DNA of 14,425 nucleotides, from contig JAEUIG010000086.1 of assembly GCA_016795125.1 (NCBI GenBank), forward strand, positions 1 through 14,425. The letters run 5' to 3'. A model generated the notes under the pieces. It was not told the DNA's origin, did not search any database, and saw only the letters and a program-made list of their open reading frames with translations. Positions 5,487 through 12,385 of the stretch are shown in pieces. The stretch is from Planctomycetaceae bacterium. Its GTDB lineage: Bacteria > Planctomycetota > Planctomycetia > Planctomycetales > Planctomycetaceae. Every line of letters starts with the position of its first letter. Positions within the stretch are counted from its first letter, which is position 1. The translations under genes were made by a program, and so were the position numbers.

Positions 5487-7958
5487 TCACTGCCCCTCCG
5501 TGCCGAGCAGGTCGAACAGCCGCCGTTCCTGCTCCTGCTGCGTTTCGTTCCTGAGCGTACGCGTCCTGTTGCGGATGTCTTCCAGCAGCTTGATCATCTC
5601 GTTGATTCCCTCCCGTTCGCGCATGTTGGCGAGCACGGCGTCCATGCGGGCGAGCAGGCCTTCGGCGGCGATGATCGACGTGGAGATCGCCGACGACGGA
5701 TCGGAGTTGTTCGCGTTCGCCAGCTTGAACAGTCCAATCCGCTGGTGCAGTTCCGGGTAACTCGCGCCATTGATGACGCCGAGGGGCTGGAGGATGCGGT
5801 CGTCGATCCGCTGCAGTGTGAGACTCGTGGACACGCGGTTGTTGACCATCTCTTCGCGAATTCCAGCGAATCCGATTTCCACGGCGCGCGATTCCGAACT
5901 GGTTTTGCCGACGGCGTGCAGCGAACGCTCGGCGGAGGCGGAGATCGCCAGCGTCAGGCGGCGAATCTCTTCCTGCCGCTGGGCCTGCTGCGCCGGTTCG
6001 ACCGATTCCGTTGCCAGCCGCACCCGCTCGTTGTGCTGCTCCAGGTGCAGCGCCAGGTCGTCGCGCACGGCCTGGACTTCACGGCGAATCTGTTCAAACC
6101 GCAGCCGCAGGTTCAATTCCTTGTCGTACAGCTGGGCCAGCAGTTCTTCCGGGGTGACGACGGTAAAGGTGAACACCTCGCCGCGACTGACGTGCGGGCC
6201 GTTCAGATTGTCTCCGTCTTCAGCGGCGACCGTCAACGTCAGTTGTTGATCGACTTTCAGTTCCAGCGGCTGCAACGTGAAACGCTCGCTGTGCACCGGC
6301 GACGACTCGCCGAGGACGAAGTCCTTCTGGCCGGCGGGAGGAACAGCGAACGGGCGGGCGGTGAACTCGGCCGCGTCGTCGATCTTGTATTCGAACCGTG
6401 CGGACGCAATCCCGTAGTCGTCGCGAATACGGCCGATGACGGGAATCTCGGCCAGGCGAGTTACCGAGGTATCGACCCCGCTGCGGCGGGACTCCACGAC
6501 GGGGGGCGTATCCGGGATGCCGACCAGCGTGAGCAGCAGCGGATCGGTTGTGGCGACGTCGTCGACGTCTTCGAGATAAAGCTGCAACGTCGTATCCGGC
6601 GGAACCGGCACCGCGGCAAAGTCAGATGCCAGAGACTGCAGGTCCTGAAGGCCGCGCGTGGCGAGGACGAGCGGAATGCGAAACGATTTCCCGTCATCGG
6701 TAAACCAGTTGCGGCTGACATCGGCCGGAATGGAGAGGCGGCGGGGGGCCTGGGACTGCGCGTCGGACTCGCCTGCCTGGGGATGAATCGTCAGCGTCGC
6801 CTCGATCGGCGAGGGATGCAGCGGGCTGCAGAATTCGAGGTCGAAGTGCGGCGAGCGCAACTGGACGGCGACGAGGGGCTTGTTGGCCTCGGCCTGCATG
6901 ACGAACGAGGTTTCCGCAGGGAGCGAGACCTGCGCGCTCTCGACGACGCGTTCGCGATCGGTGATGGCGTCGAGTCCGGTGTAGTCGGGATAGTCGCAGT
7001 GCAGGACGATGCGGCCGATTTGCGGCGGTTCAACGATGATGACGCGGTAGGCTTCGCGGTTGATAAAGTCCCCGCCGGCGACCCACAGTTCGTGGTTCTC
7101 GATCACGCGGCCGAGGGTGTGCCGGAAACGCCGGTCGCCGGACTGTGTCATCGCAACGTCGCCGCGCGATTCACCGTTACCAAGGACGCGGTAACTGAGC
7201 GAGACGGCTTCCGGCAGCTCGCGGCCTTCGGAGGCATCGGCGACGAGCGTCAGGTCGGCGCCGCGCGGATGCTTGTACCCGTCCTGTCCGAACTCCTTGA
7301 GGCGGTCACCGGGCTGTACGAGGACCCGGACAGACATCGCGCTCTTGCGGTACGGCTCCCAGTAATCGCTGCGAAGCAGGACGAAGGCATTGAACCAGCG
7401 CTCCATGGCGTCGGCGCGGACGGCGCCGAAGCCGGCGACGGAGACGAGGAGCACCAGGCCGCCAATCAGCCAGCGATACATGGGCCGGCGGTCGAAGACC
7501 GACTCGAGATCGAGACCGGCGGCCGATCGGGCGGCGTCGGCGATCGTCCGCTCAAGCATCGCGCCGCCAAGCTCGCCGGTGTCAGTTTCGCGGCCGCCGG
7601 CAAGTTCCACCGCGGTGATCAGCCTGTCTCCCAGTTGGGGAAACTGGCGCTCGAGGACCAGCGCCAGCGCGCGGGAACGGAACCGCCGCAGCGACCGCAC
7701 GAGCACCCAGACCACGGCCGCCGCCGTCAGCCCGCTCAAGGCCGCGATGGTGCAGAGGGTTCGGAACCAGCCCGGAAGTTCAAGCTTGCGGACGGCGAAG
7801 TACGCGACGTCCAGTGACAGCGTCGCCCAGAAGACGATGCACAGCAGCGCAACGACCGCGCTGATCCCCTCGATGAGCACATACTTGCGAATGCGGTCCC
7901 GCAGGCGTTCCAGGACATCCTGAATTTCGGGCGGGATGTCGAACCGGGGTGCGGTCAT
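5487..7958 (-). CDS. DUF4175-like three-pass membrane protein with large extracytoplasmic region
   Basis: An 823-residue protein from the ATG at 7958; a TTG two codons earlier is also possible, and neither has a clear ribosome site. Membrane segments lie at about 30-53, 67-87 and 162-180. Between the second and third is ALVLERQFPQLGDRLITAVEL (about 99-119), which resembles the 'rrlE...glphRplta' segment of DUF4175/TIGR02302-type proteins. The outer region has beta-sandwich-like stretches with CDYPDYTGLD (about 321-330) and IRDDYGIASARFEYKID (from about 510). A helical, coiled-coil-prone tail from about 605 ends with MIKLLEDIRNRTRTLRNET. The proteobacterial DUF4175 architecture seems here to be divided between this gene and the next, whose start is 1 nt after this TGA. 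The call as membrane protein is firm; the family link is by eye and function is unknown. Confidence 0.8.
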   Translation of the reverse strand: MTAPRFDIPPEIQDVLERLRDRIRKYVLIEGISAVVALLCIVFWATLSLDVAYFAVRKLELPGWFRTLCTIAALSGLTAAAVVWVLVRSLRRFRSRALALVLERQFPQLGDRLITAVELAGGRETDTGELGGAMLERTIADAARSAAGLDLESVFDRRPMYRWLIGGLVLLVSVAGFGAVRADAMERWFNAFVLLRSDYWEPYRKSAMSVRVLVQPGDRLKEFGQDGYKHPRGADLTLVADASEGRELPEAVSLSYRVLGNGESRGDVAMTQSGDRRFRHTLGRVIENHELWVAGGDFINREAYRVIIVEPPQIGRIVLHCDYPDYTGLDAITDRERVVESAQVSLPAETSFVMQAEANKPLVAVQLRSPHFDLEFCSPLHPSPIEATLTIHPQAGESDAQSQAPRRLSIPADVSRNWFTDDGKSFRIPLVLATRGLQDLQSLASDFAAVPVPPDTTLQLYLEDVDDVATTDPLLLTLVGIPDTPPVVESRRSGVDTSVTRLAEIPVIGRIRDDYGIASARFEYKIDDAAEFTARPFAVPPAGQKDFVLGESSPVHSERFTLQPLELKVDQQLTLTVAAEDGDNLNGPHVSRGEVFTFTVVTPEELLAQLYDKELNLRLRFEQIRREVQAVRDDLALHLEQHNERVRLATESVEPAQQAQRQEEIRRLTLAISASAERSLHAVGKTSSESRAVEIGFAGIREEMVNNRVSTSLTLQRIDDRILQPLGVINGASYPELHQRIGLFKLANANNSDPSSAISTSIIAAEGLLARMDAVLANMREREGINEMIKLLEDIRNRTRTLRNETQQEQERRLFDLLGTEGQ
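5495..5499 (-). promoter_or_regulatory. Ribosome site deciding the start of the Q/S/P-rich gene
   Basis: GGAGG on the minus strand, inside the last codons of the DUF4175-like gene and 9 nt before the ATG at 5485. It supports that ATG over the internal one at 5425, which has no such motif. Confidence 0.6.
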
Positions 7959-8264
7959 CGTCAATACGGCGGTGTTGCATCAGCAGGTCGCTCCGTGCGC
8001 AGGACCGACCGGCATCAGGAGAGACGAACCCTCCCGGCACGGAGTTCCGTGAAACCGGATTGTAGCAGATCGGGGGCAGAGGGAATGCCGGTCCAGCCAA
8101 TCGCTGCGTCTTGGGCGCGGGACGAGAAGGAGAAACAGAAGGCATCAGAGTGCGGGCCGGCAACGACGCTGACTCAAAACCGTCAACGTGGCTCACGACA
8201 GACCCCGCAAGGGGCGTATCCATTAGCCGGTGGCTGGACATTCATTATTCACCTGACCACGACA
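7959..8264. other. 306-bp gene-free stretch between coiled-coil gene and DUF4175-like gene
   Basis: No convincing gene is visible. The stretch could hold the end of the coiled-coil transcript and the promoter of the DUF4175-like gene. CCCC-GCAA-GGGG at 8203-8214 is a short hairpin with a GNRA-type loop (read on the plus strand) and no T-run. A TACAAT hexamer on the minus strand (8059-8064), about 95 bp before the ATG at 7958, resembles a -10 box, but no good -35 lies at normal distance. A similar GCTACAAT occurs before the gene at 3490 (3550-3555). Confidence 0.4.
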
Positions 8265-9230
8265 TCAAGTTTCGGCGTCACGGTCGGATGGCGCGTCGTC
8301 GGATTCGTGATGTTGCTGCCGGAGCTGGTCGACCTCACGGTGCAGGCGTCGCAATTCGCGGCGAAGTTCCCCGACCTCGTTGCTCAGGTCGCGGATAGCG
8401 CCGCGGATAGGTTGCAGGTCGGCGGCCTCACCATGTTGCTCGCGAGCTTCGGCCGCATGCCGGCGCGCCGCCTGATGCGCCGCCGCCAACTCCTGCATGC
8501 GCCGCTCCGTTTCACGAGCAAGGTCTTCAAAACCGGCTGCGCGGAGGTGATCGAGTGCGCCGTGCAGGTGCCGAAGCTTCTCCTGCAATTCGCAGCCCGC
8601 CTGATCGCCTTCCGGCCGCGCCGGCTGATCGCGAGGCTCAGGGCGTGCGCGATCGGCCGGGGCGTCGCGGCGCTCGCGACGTTCGGCGAGCGCGCGTTCC
8701 ACTTCGTCGACTCGCTGCTCAATAGCGCGCCGCGCCGCTTCCAAGTGTTCGCCAGCCGTTGATTCCAGTCTTTCTGCGTGGGCCAGCAACTCCGCCAGAT
8801 TCTGCTCCAGATCGGCGATCTCGATTGCCTCGACGTCGTCGGGAACAGTGGCCTCGCGCTGCTGGATCTGTTCAATCTGCGCGATCCGGGCCTCGACGAC
8901 CGACCGAGCATGTTCGAGGGCCGGCCCGACGAAGTGCTCATTCAGGTGCGACGCCTGCTCATAAAGATGATCGAGGTGCCGCTGAAGCTGATCGGAGGTC
9001 GAATCGGGTTGCCGATCTTCGCTTTCGCGCGACTGCTCCTCCGCCTGCCGGCGGTACTCTCCCGGCTCGGTGCGGACGATCTCCGGGCGAGCCGATGGCG
9101 ACGGGACCGCTGCTGCCGGCGAGGTCGGGCCGTTGTCCGTCGCAGGAACGGCGGGTTCATCCGCGCGCGTCCAGGAGACGGCAATCGTGAAGCCGGAAAT
9201 GCAGATGACGAACGCGAGAAAACGGCGCAT
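8265..9230 (-). CDS. Secreted coiled-coil protein of unknown function
   Basis: A 321-residue protein that I do not recognise. It has a signal peptide (MRRFLAFVICISGFTIAVSWTRA, about 1-23), then a Pro/Ala/Ser-rich linker (24-50). The rest is almost entirely charged helix rich in E, R, A, Q and H, with coiled-coil stretches at about 75-195 and 215-310. A Pro/Arg break (about 188-208) separates them. The last helix (NEVGELRRELRRLHREVDQL) has clear heptads. No membrane anchor, cysteine motif or enzyme signature is visible; the sole Cys of the mature part is near 212. The ATG at 9230 follows AGGA at about 7 nt. It is the most upstream minus-strand gene, back to back with the plus-strand DGPF gene, and is separated from the next gene by 306 bp, so it may have its own promoter. 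Shared export and coiled-coil character suggests, but does not show, a link with the downstream envelope genes. Confidence 0.75.
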   Translation of the reverse strand: MRRFLAFVICISGFTIAVSWTRADEPAVPATDNGPTSPAAAVPSPSARPEIVRTEPGEYRRQAEEQSRESEDRQPDSTSDQLQRHLDHLYEQASHLNEHFVGPALEHARSVVEARIAQIEQIQQREATVPDDVEAIEIADLEQNLAELLAHAERLESTAGEHLEAARRAIEQRVDEVERALAERRERRDAPADRARPEPRDQPARPEGDQAGCELQEKLRHLHGALDHLRAAGFEDLARETERRMQELAAAHQAARRHAAEAREQHGEAADLQPIRGAIRDLSNEVGELRRELRRLHREVDQLRQQHHESDDAPSDRDAET

Positions 9231-9370
9231 GGCTGTATCCTGTCGGAGGGGCGAGACGGGATCGACGCTGTAATTATGGCTGATCCGGGCGGGAATTGAA
9301 CATCCGTCCGCCGGTCAAAAATCCGCAATCGGTCGCAGTTCGCCGAATTCCTGAAAATCTTGAGAACTCC

Positions 9371-9400
9371 TGTCGATCCGGGGCATCTCCCGGCGACGTC
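9371..9400 (+). promoter_or_regulatory. Candidate ECF42-type promoter of the first DGPF gene
   Basis: TGTCGA at 9371-9376 is followed after exactly 17 nt by CGAC (9394-9397, within CGACGTC). As I recall, ECF42 sigma factors studied in Streptomyces venezuelae use TGTCGA in the -35 and CG(A/T)C in the -10 region. The sequence stands 51-80 bp before the GTG of a DGPF gene, the usual ECF42 partner, and an ECF42-like sigma gene lies 3 kb away. It would leave a leader of about 45 nt. Confidence 0.55.
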
Positions 9401-9450
9401 AGGGTGGAACCACGGAGACGGCGAACGAGCGAAGCGGACGGAGAACTGCC

Positions 9451-9894
9451 GTGCGATTCATGCTGCTGTTGAAAGCGACCGCTGACTACGAAGCCGGGCG
9501 TGAGCCTGCACCGGCGATTGTGGCGGCCCTCGCGAAGTACAACGAGTCGATGGCGAAGGCCGGCGTGCTCCTCGACATGGCCGGACTGCGACCCGGTCCC
9601 GAGACGGCGCGGGTCCGAATCCTTGGCAACCGGCGTTCCGTCACCGACGGTCCGTTTGCAGAATCAAAAGAGCTGATCGCCGGCTACTGGATGATCCAGG
9701 TGAAATCGCAGGCAGAGGCCATTGAATGGGCCAGGCGGTTCCCGTCGCCGGATTTGCAGGAAGAACTGGAGATCGAAGTGCGCCAGGTGTACGACGCAGC
9801 GGAGTGTCCAACCCAGCGGCTTGGCATGCAGAGGACAGCCACGGAACACACGGAATCCGCGGAAGGAAGGACGACAGAGAACCCGCCGCAATAG
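9451..9894 (+). CDS. YCII-related / DGPF-domain protein (copy 1), C-terminal tail made of repeat
   Basis: A small protein of the YCII-related family (DGPF subgroup, often encoded beside ECF42 sigma factors; molecular function unknown). The start is GTG at 9451, giving MRFMLLLKA as usual for the family, and is supported by GGAG 7 nt upstream (9440-9443). The signature TDGPFAESKELIAGYWMIQV lies at 65-84 and the domain ends with EIEVRQVYD near 115. Typical members stop near there, but this one runs to 147. Residues from about 130 on (HTESAEGRTTENPPQ) are encoded by the left arm of an intergenic 9-bp repeat (9839-9865) and by what follows it, so the tail is probably not functional. A candidate ECF42 promoter lies upstream. 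This gene opens the plus-strand module. Confidence 0.9.
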   Translation: MRFMLLLKATADYEAGREPAPAIVAALAKYNESMAKAGVLLDMAGLRPGPETARVRILGNRRSVTDGPFAESKELIAGYWMIQVKSQAEAIEWARRFPSPDLQEELEIEVRQVYDAAECPTQRLGMQRTATEHTESAEGRTTENPPQ

Positions 9895-10028
9895 TCAGAT
9901 TTTCGTTCCACTCTCTCCCTTCGGGAGTGGGGCCGGGGCGAGGTCGAACGGCAAGCCGACTTCCCCACCCCCAAAGTCCCACCATTCCACATCAAGCCCT
10001 TTCCGTGATTTCCGTGGATTCCGTGGTT
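9839..10028. repeat. Inverted-repeat pair of CACGGAA 9-mers with a third hairpin repeat between
   Basis: Left arm: CCACGGAAC, ACACGGAAT and CCGCGGAAG (9839-9865), inside the 3' end of the DGPF gene. Right arm: TTCCGTGAT, TTCCGTGGA and TTCCGTGGT (10001-10027), complementary in type. Between them, at about 9906-9945, is CTCCC-TTC-GGGAG followed by a GGGGCCGGGGCGAGG run, which resembles another common bacterial intergenic repeat. The whole gap before the SRPBCC gene is therefore largely repeat. Confidence 0.75.
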
Positions 10029-10153
10029 AAAGAACCCGCACCAGTGGCAACAGCCCCAATTGCGGTCATGATGTTGTCCAATCAGAAAGAACAGCAGTGA
10101 GCAATCCATCGTCGCCGGCGGCGACGTCAACTTCATTGGTGCGGAGCAGGTCC

Positions 10154-10696
10154 ATGGGGAATGTCGTCTTGATTGCGGCAGGCGTGGTGGGGGCGCTCGT
10201 CCTCGTGGTGCTGATCCTGGCGTATCGTAAGCCGGACGTGTTCCGTGTCGTGCGGACGACGACAATCAATGCGCCGCCGGCCACGGTGTTCGGCTATCTC
10301 AACGACTTCCGACGGTGGACGGCCTGGTCGCCTTGGGAAAAGCTCGATCCCGATCTCAAGCGGACCTACAGCGGGTCGGACAGCGGGGTTGGCGCGAAGT
10401 ACGCATGGGAGGGGAACAAGAACGTGGGCGCCGGCAGCATGGAGATCGTTGAGTCGGCCGCGCCGTCACGGATCGCACTCAAGCTCGATTTTTCACGTCC
10501 GTTCGAGGCGCACAATATGACGGAGTTCACGTTGGATCCGGTCGGCAGCGGGACGAAGATCACGTGGGACATGCACGGCCCGAATCAATGCATGGGCCGG
10601 ATCATGAGCGTGTTCATCGACATGGACAAGATGGTCGGGAAGGACTTTGAGACAGGGTTGGCAAATCTGAAAGCGGCGGCGGAAGGCGTAAAGTAG
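10154..10696 (+). CDS. SRPBCC (polyketide cyclase/START-like) family protein with N-terminal membrane segment
   Basis: A 180-residue protein from the ATG at 10154. It starts with a membrane helix (about 3-23: VVLIAAGVVGALVLVVLIL), followed by the START-like fold: VVRTTTINAPPATVFGYLNDF (32-52), WTAWSPWEKLDPDLKRTY, GVGAKYAWEGNKNVGAG, then FTLDPVGSGTKITWDMHG and a C-terminal helix DMDKMVGKDFETGLANLK. SRPBCC proteins bind hydrophobic ligands in a deep cavity, but the ligand cannot be read from the sequence. A GTG at 10097 in the same frame would add 19 polar residues before the membrane helix. I prefer the ATG because relatives start just before the helix, though its ribosome site (GGAG, about 9 nt) is modest. 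It is followed within 10 bp by a repeat arm. SRPBCC genes are common companions of ECF/DGPF loci. Confidence 0.88.
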   Translation: MGNVVLIAAGVVGALVLVVLILAYRKPDVFRVVRTTTINAPPATVFGYLNDFRRWTAWSPWEKLDPDLKRTYSGSDSGVGAKYAWEGNKNVGAGSMEIVESAAPSRIALKLDFSRPFEAHNMTEFTLDPVGSGTKITWDMHGPNQCMGRIMSVFIDMDKMVGKDFETGLANLKAAAEGVK

Positions 10697-10706
10697 ACGA
10701 CGATTT

Positions 10707-10832
10707 CGACACATAGACACGAAGGCACAAAGACGCGCAGAGGAGGACGGGAAAACAGCAATCGAGCAATTTCGTACCATTAAGCGAGTTGCTGCTCACT
10801 GTCTCTATTCTCCGTGCATCCTCATGTCTCGG
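10707..10832. repeat. Degenerate inverted-repeat pair (CACAAAG type) after the SRPBCC gene
   Basis: The left arm at 10707-10743 contains GACACATAGACACGAAGGCA and then CAAAGACGCGCAGAGG, and starts 10 bp after the stop codon. A weaker opposing arm lies at 10798-10832 (TCTCCGTGCATCCTCATGTC). The left arm is clearly related to those at 11807 and 12386; the right arm is uncertain. Confidence 0.5.
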
Positions 10833-10884
10833 AGCCGCTGTATCGCAACTGGTAACAACTGTTCTCTGCTTTGAGGAGTTGGCA

Positions 10885-11307
10885 ATGACGGTCGAACCCT
10901 ACCTGTTCTTTGAAGGTCGCTGCGAAGACGCGCTGAAGTTCTACGAGCAGGCGCTCGGCGCAAAGATCGGCATGGTGCTGAAGTACAAGGACTCTCCGGA
11001 CAAGCCGCCCGAGGGCATGCTGCCTCCGAACTCCGGCGACAAGGTGATGCATTCCGAAATGCAGATCGGCGAGTCGCGAATCTTCTGCTCCGACGGCGGG
11101 TGCAGCGGCAGTCCGACTTTTGGCGGGTTCTCGGTCTCGCTGTCGGTCAAGTCGGCGGCCGAAGCCGAACAACTCTTCAACGCTCTGATGGAAGGGGGCC
11201 GCGTCACGATGCCGCTGGGAAAGACGTTCTTCTCGCTGCGATTCGGAATGTTGACGGACAAGTTCGGCGTCGACTGGATGGTCAATGCCGTGCAGGAAAT
11301 GAAGTGA
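10885..11307 (+). CDS. VOC-superfamily, PhnB-like protein
   Basis: A 140-residue member of the vicinal oxygen chelate (glyoxalase/PhnB-like) superfamily. It starts MTVEPYLFFEGRCEDALKFY and continues with YEQALGAKI, the typical first beta-alpha-beta unit. Then come GDKVMHSEMQIGESRIFCSD (about 51-70), VSLSVKSAAEAEQLFNAL, and an ending with SLRFGMLTDKFGVDWMVN, the usual PhnB-like closure. These folds are bleomycin-resistance or isomerase-like, and most PhnB-like members have no assigned reaction. The ATG at 10885 has an excellent GAGGAG at 6 nt (10873-10878). The stop TGA (11305-11307) overlaps the first bases of a 9-bp repeat arm. It lies between the SRPBCC and DoxX-like genes on the same strand, consistent with one accessory module. 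Confidence 0.9.
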   Translation: MTVEPYLFFEGRCEDALKFYEQALGAKIGMVLKYKDSPDKPPEGMLPPNSGDKVMHSEMQIGESRIFCSDGGCSGSPTFGGFSVSLSVKSAAEAEQLFNALMEGGRVTMPLGKTFFSLRFGMLTDKFGVDWMVNAVQEMK

Positions 11308-11366
11308 GAACAGTGCGAACAGTGCGAAATGTCTGTCCTGCCTCTTCGCACTCTTGCTACTCTTCG
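11306..11366. repeat. Inverted-repeat pair of GAACAGTGC 9-mers at the end of the VOC gene
   Basis: The left arm has two exact copies of GAACAGTGC (11308-11316 and 11317-11325) plus GAA. The right arm starts TTCGCACTCTTGCTACTCTTC (11345-11365), approximately complementary. The left arm overlaps the TGA of the VOC gene. The spacer is about 16 bp, so transcripts could form a hairpin between the VOC and DoxX-like genes. Confidence 0.65.
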
Positions 11367-11396
11367 GACTGCTCGCCCCCTCACAAGGAACCTCCG

Positions 11397-11809
11397 ATGT
11401 CCGTGACTCCCGAAACCGTGTCCGCTCCACCATCGAAAGTCGCCCGCTGGTGCGGCTGGATCCTGACGGTGCTGATCATCGTCGCCAACCTGATGGGCGC
11501 CGGCATGAACCTGTCGGGCAACGCGGACGCAGTAAAAGGCGCGGCGGAAGTCGGCTACCCCGCGAACACACTGTTCGGCATCGGTATCGCGCTCGTGATC
11601 TGCGCGATCGTGTTTGCCGTCCCGCGAACTGCGATACTGGGCGCACTGCTGCTGACCGGCTACATGGGAGGTGCGGGGCGACACACATCCGCGCAGGACA
11701 GGGATGGGGCTCGACTGTGCCGGCGTTTATTTTCGCGGCGCTGGTGTGGATCGCCATGCTGCTGCGCGAGCCTCGATTGCGGGCGCTGCTGCCACTGAGA
11801 AAGAGTTGA
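11397..11809 (+). pseudogene. DoxX-like membrane protein gene with a 1-nt frameshift
   Basis: The start ATG at 11397 follows AAGGAA by 7 nt. The first frame encodes a DoxX-like membrane protein: helices at about 18-36 (ILTVLIIVANLMGAGMNLSG), 57-74 and 78-92, up to ALLLTGYMGGA. At 11674-11679 (GCGGGG) the frame slips. The expected continuation ATHIRAGQGWGSTVPAFIFA, with a fourth helix and the ending LRALLPLRKS, is in the next frame and stops at 11807-11809. One added base in the GGGG run (reading GGTG) would join both parts into about 137 residues, a normal family length. Unrepaired, the first frame runs on to 11798 with an Arg/Cys-rich nonsense tail. A real mutation or a sequencing/assembly error in the G-run are both possible. 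The true stop overlaps a repeat arm. Confidence 0.8.
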
Positions 11810-11922
11810 CACAAAGCCGCAGAGTCACAAAGACGCACAGAGAAACGATTACAGCAACAATCTTGGCATGGGAAACTTTTAAGTTTCTCCGTGCGTCTCC
11901 CTGTCTTTGTGCCTTTGTGTCA
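11807..11922. repeat. Inverted-repeat pair of CACAAAG type at the end of the DoxX-like gene
   Basis: Arms at 11807-11846 (starting TGACACAAAGCCGCAGAG) and 11883-11922 (ending CTTTGTGCCTTTGTGTCA) are complementary at 32 of 40 positions with a 36-bp spacer. The TGA of the DoxX-like gene is the first triplet of the left arm. The pair lies between this gene and the converging DGPF gene. Confidence 0.8.
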
Positions 11923-11932
11923 AGACTTTTAA

Positions 11933-12322
11933 CTATTCCTTCATCCCTTTGCGTCCCAGCGATTTCGCCAAGTGACAGCCGCCGGCGACTTCGCGGATTT
12001 CGACCGACATGCCGTGTTCGAGGTTGGGACACCGCTGCGCGATGGCGGTTGCCTCGTCGAGACTGTCGGCCGTGAACATGAAATACCCCGCAATCAGTTC
12101 CTTCGCTTCGGCGAAGGGGCCGTCAATGACCTGCTCGCCACGTTTGCCGGTGATCACTCGCCGGGCGGCTTCCAGCGGATGTGCGTGATGCATCCGACCT
12201 TCGGCCGCAATGCCGTCGTGCCAGGCGTTCCATTTGTCGAGGCATTCCGTCAGCTGGGCCGGCGACATGGCGTTGTAGACGGCCGGGGGAGCATCCCGGA
12301 ACAGCAGCATGTAGGTGGTCAT
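11933..12322 (-). CDS. YCII-related / DGPF-domain protein (copy 2)
   Basis: A second DGPF protein, 129 residues from the ATG at 12322: MTTYMLLFRDAPPAVY, the signature IDGPFAEAKELIAGYFMFTA (about 66-85), and an ending with HGMSVEIREVAGG. It differs clearly from copy 1, so this is not a recent duplication. An in-frame ATG at 12364 would add METSRLSNHHLQSV. The later start fits the family better, although neither has a convincing ribosome site. It is transcribed away from the ECF42-like sigma gene, with a 263-bp divergent region between the starts. TGTCGA occurs on the minus strand at 12389-12384, but no CG(A/T)C box follows at 17 nt. DGPF genes next to ECF42 genes are a known conserved association; what the protein does is unknown. 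Confidence 0.88.
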   Translation of the reverse strand: MTTYMLLFRDAPPAVYNAMSPAQLTECLDKWNAWHDGIAAEGRMHHAHPLEAARRVITGKRGEQVIDGPFAEAKELIAGYFMFTADSLDEATAIAQRCPNLEHGMSVEIREVAGGCHLAKSLGRKGMKE

Positions 12323-12385
12323 TACAGACTGGAGGTGATGGTTGGAGAGTCGGGACGTCTCCATTTTAACGACCCCAATCCATTC

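Noticed and set aside
5442..7817. Open frame of 791 codons on the plus strand, opposite the DUF4175-like gene
   Set aside because: GC-rich codon use on the minus strand leaves the opposite frame open. The translation has no recognisable domain, while the minus-strand protein has membrane helices and family-like motifs.
8203..8214. CCCC-GCAA-GGGG as an intrinsic terminator of the coiled-coil gene
   Set aside because: The stem is only 4 bp and has no T-run in either direction.
7780..8241. Minus-strand open frame of 153 codons overlapping the start of the DUF4175-like gene
   Set aside because: Its second half is an out-of-frame reading of the real gene, and the first half shows no protein-like pattern or ribosome site.
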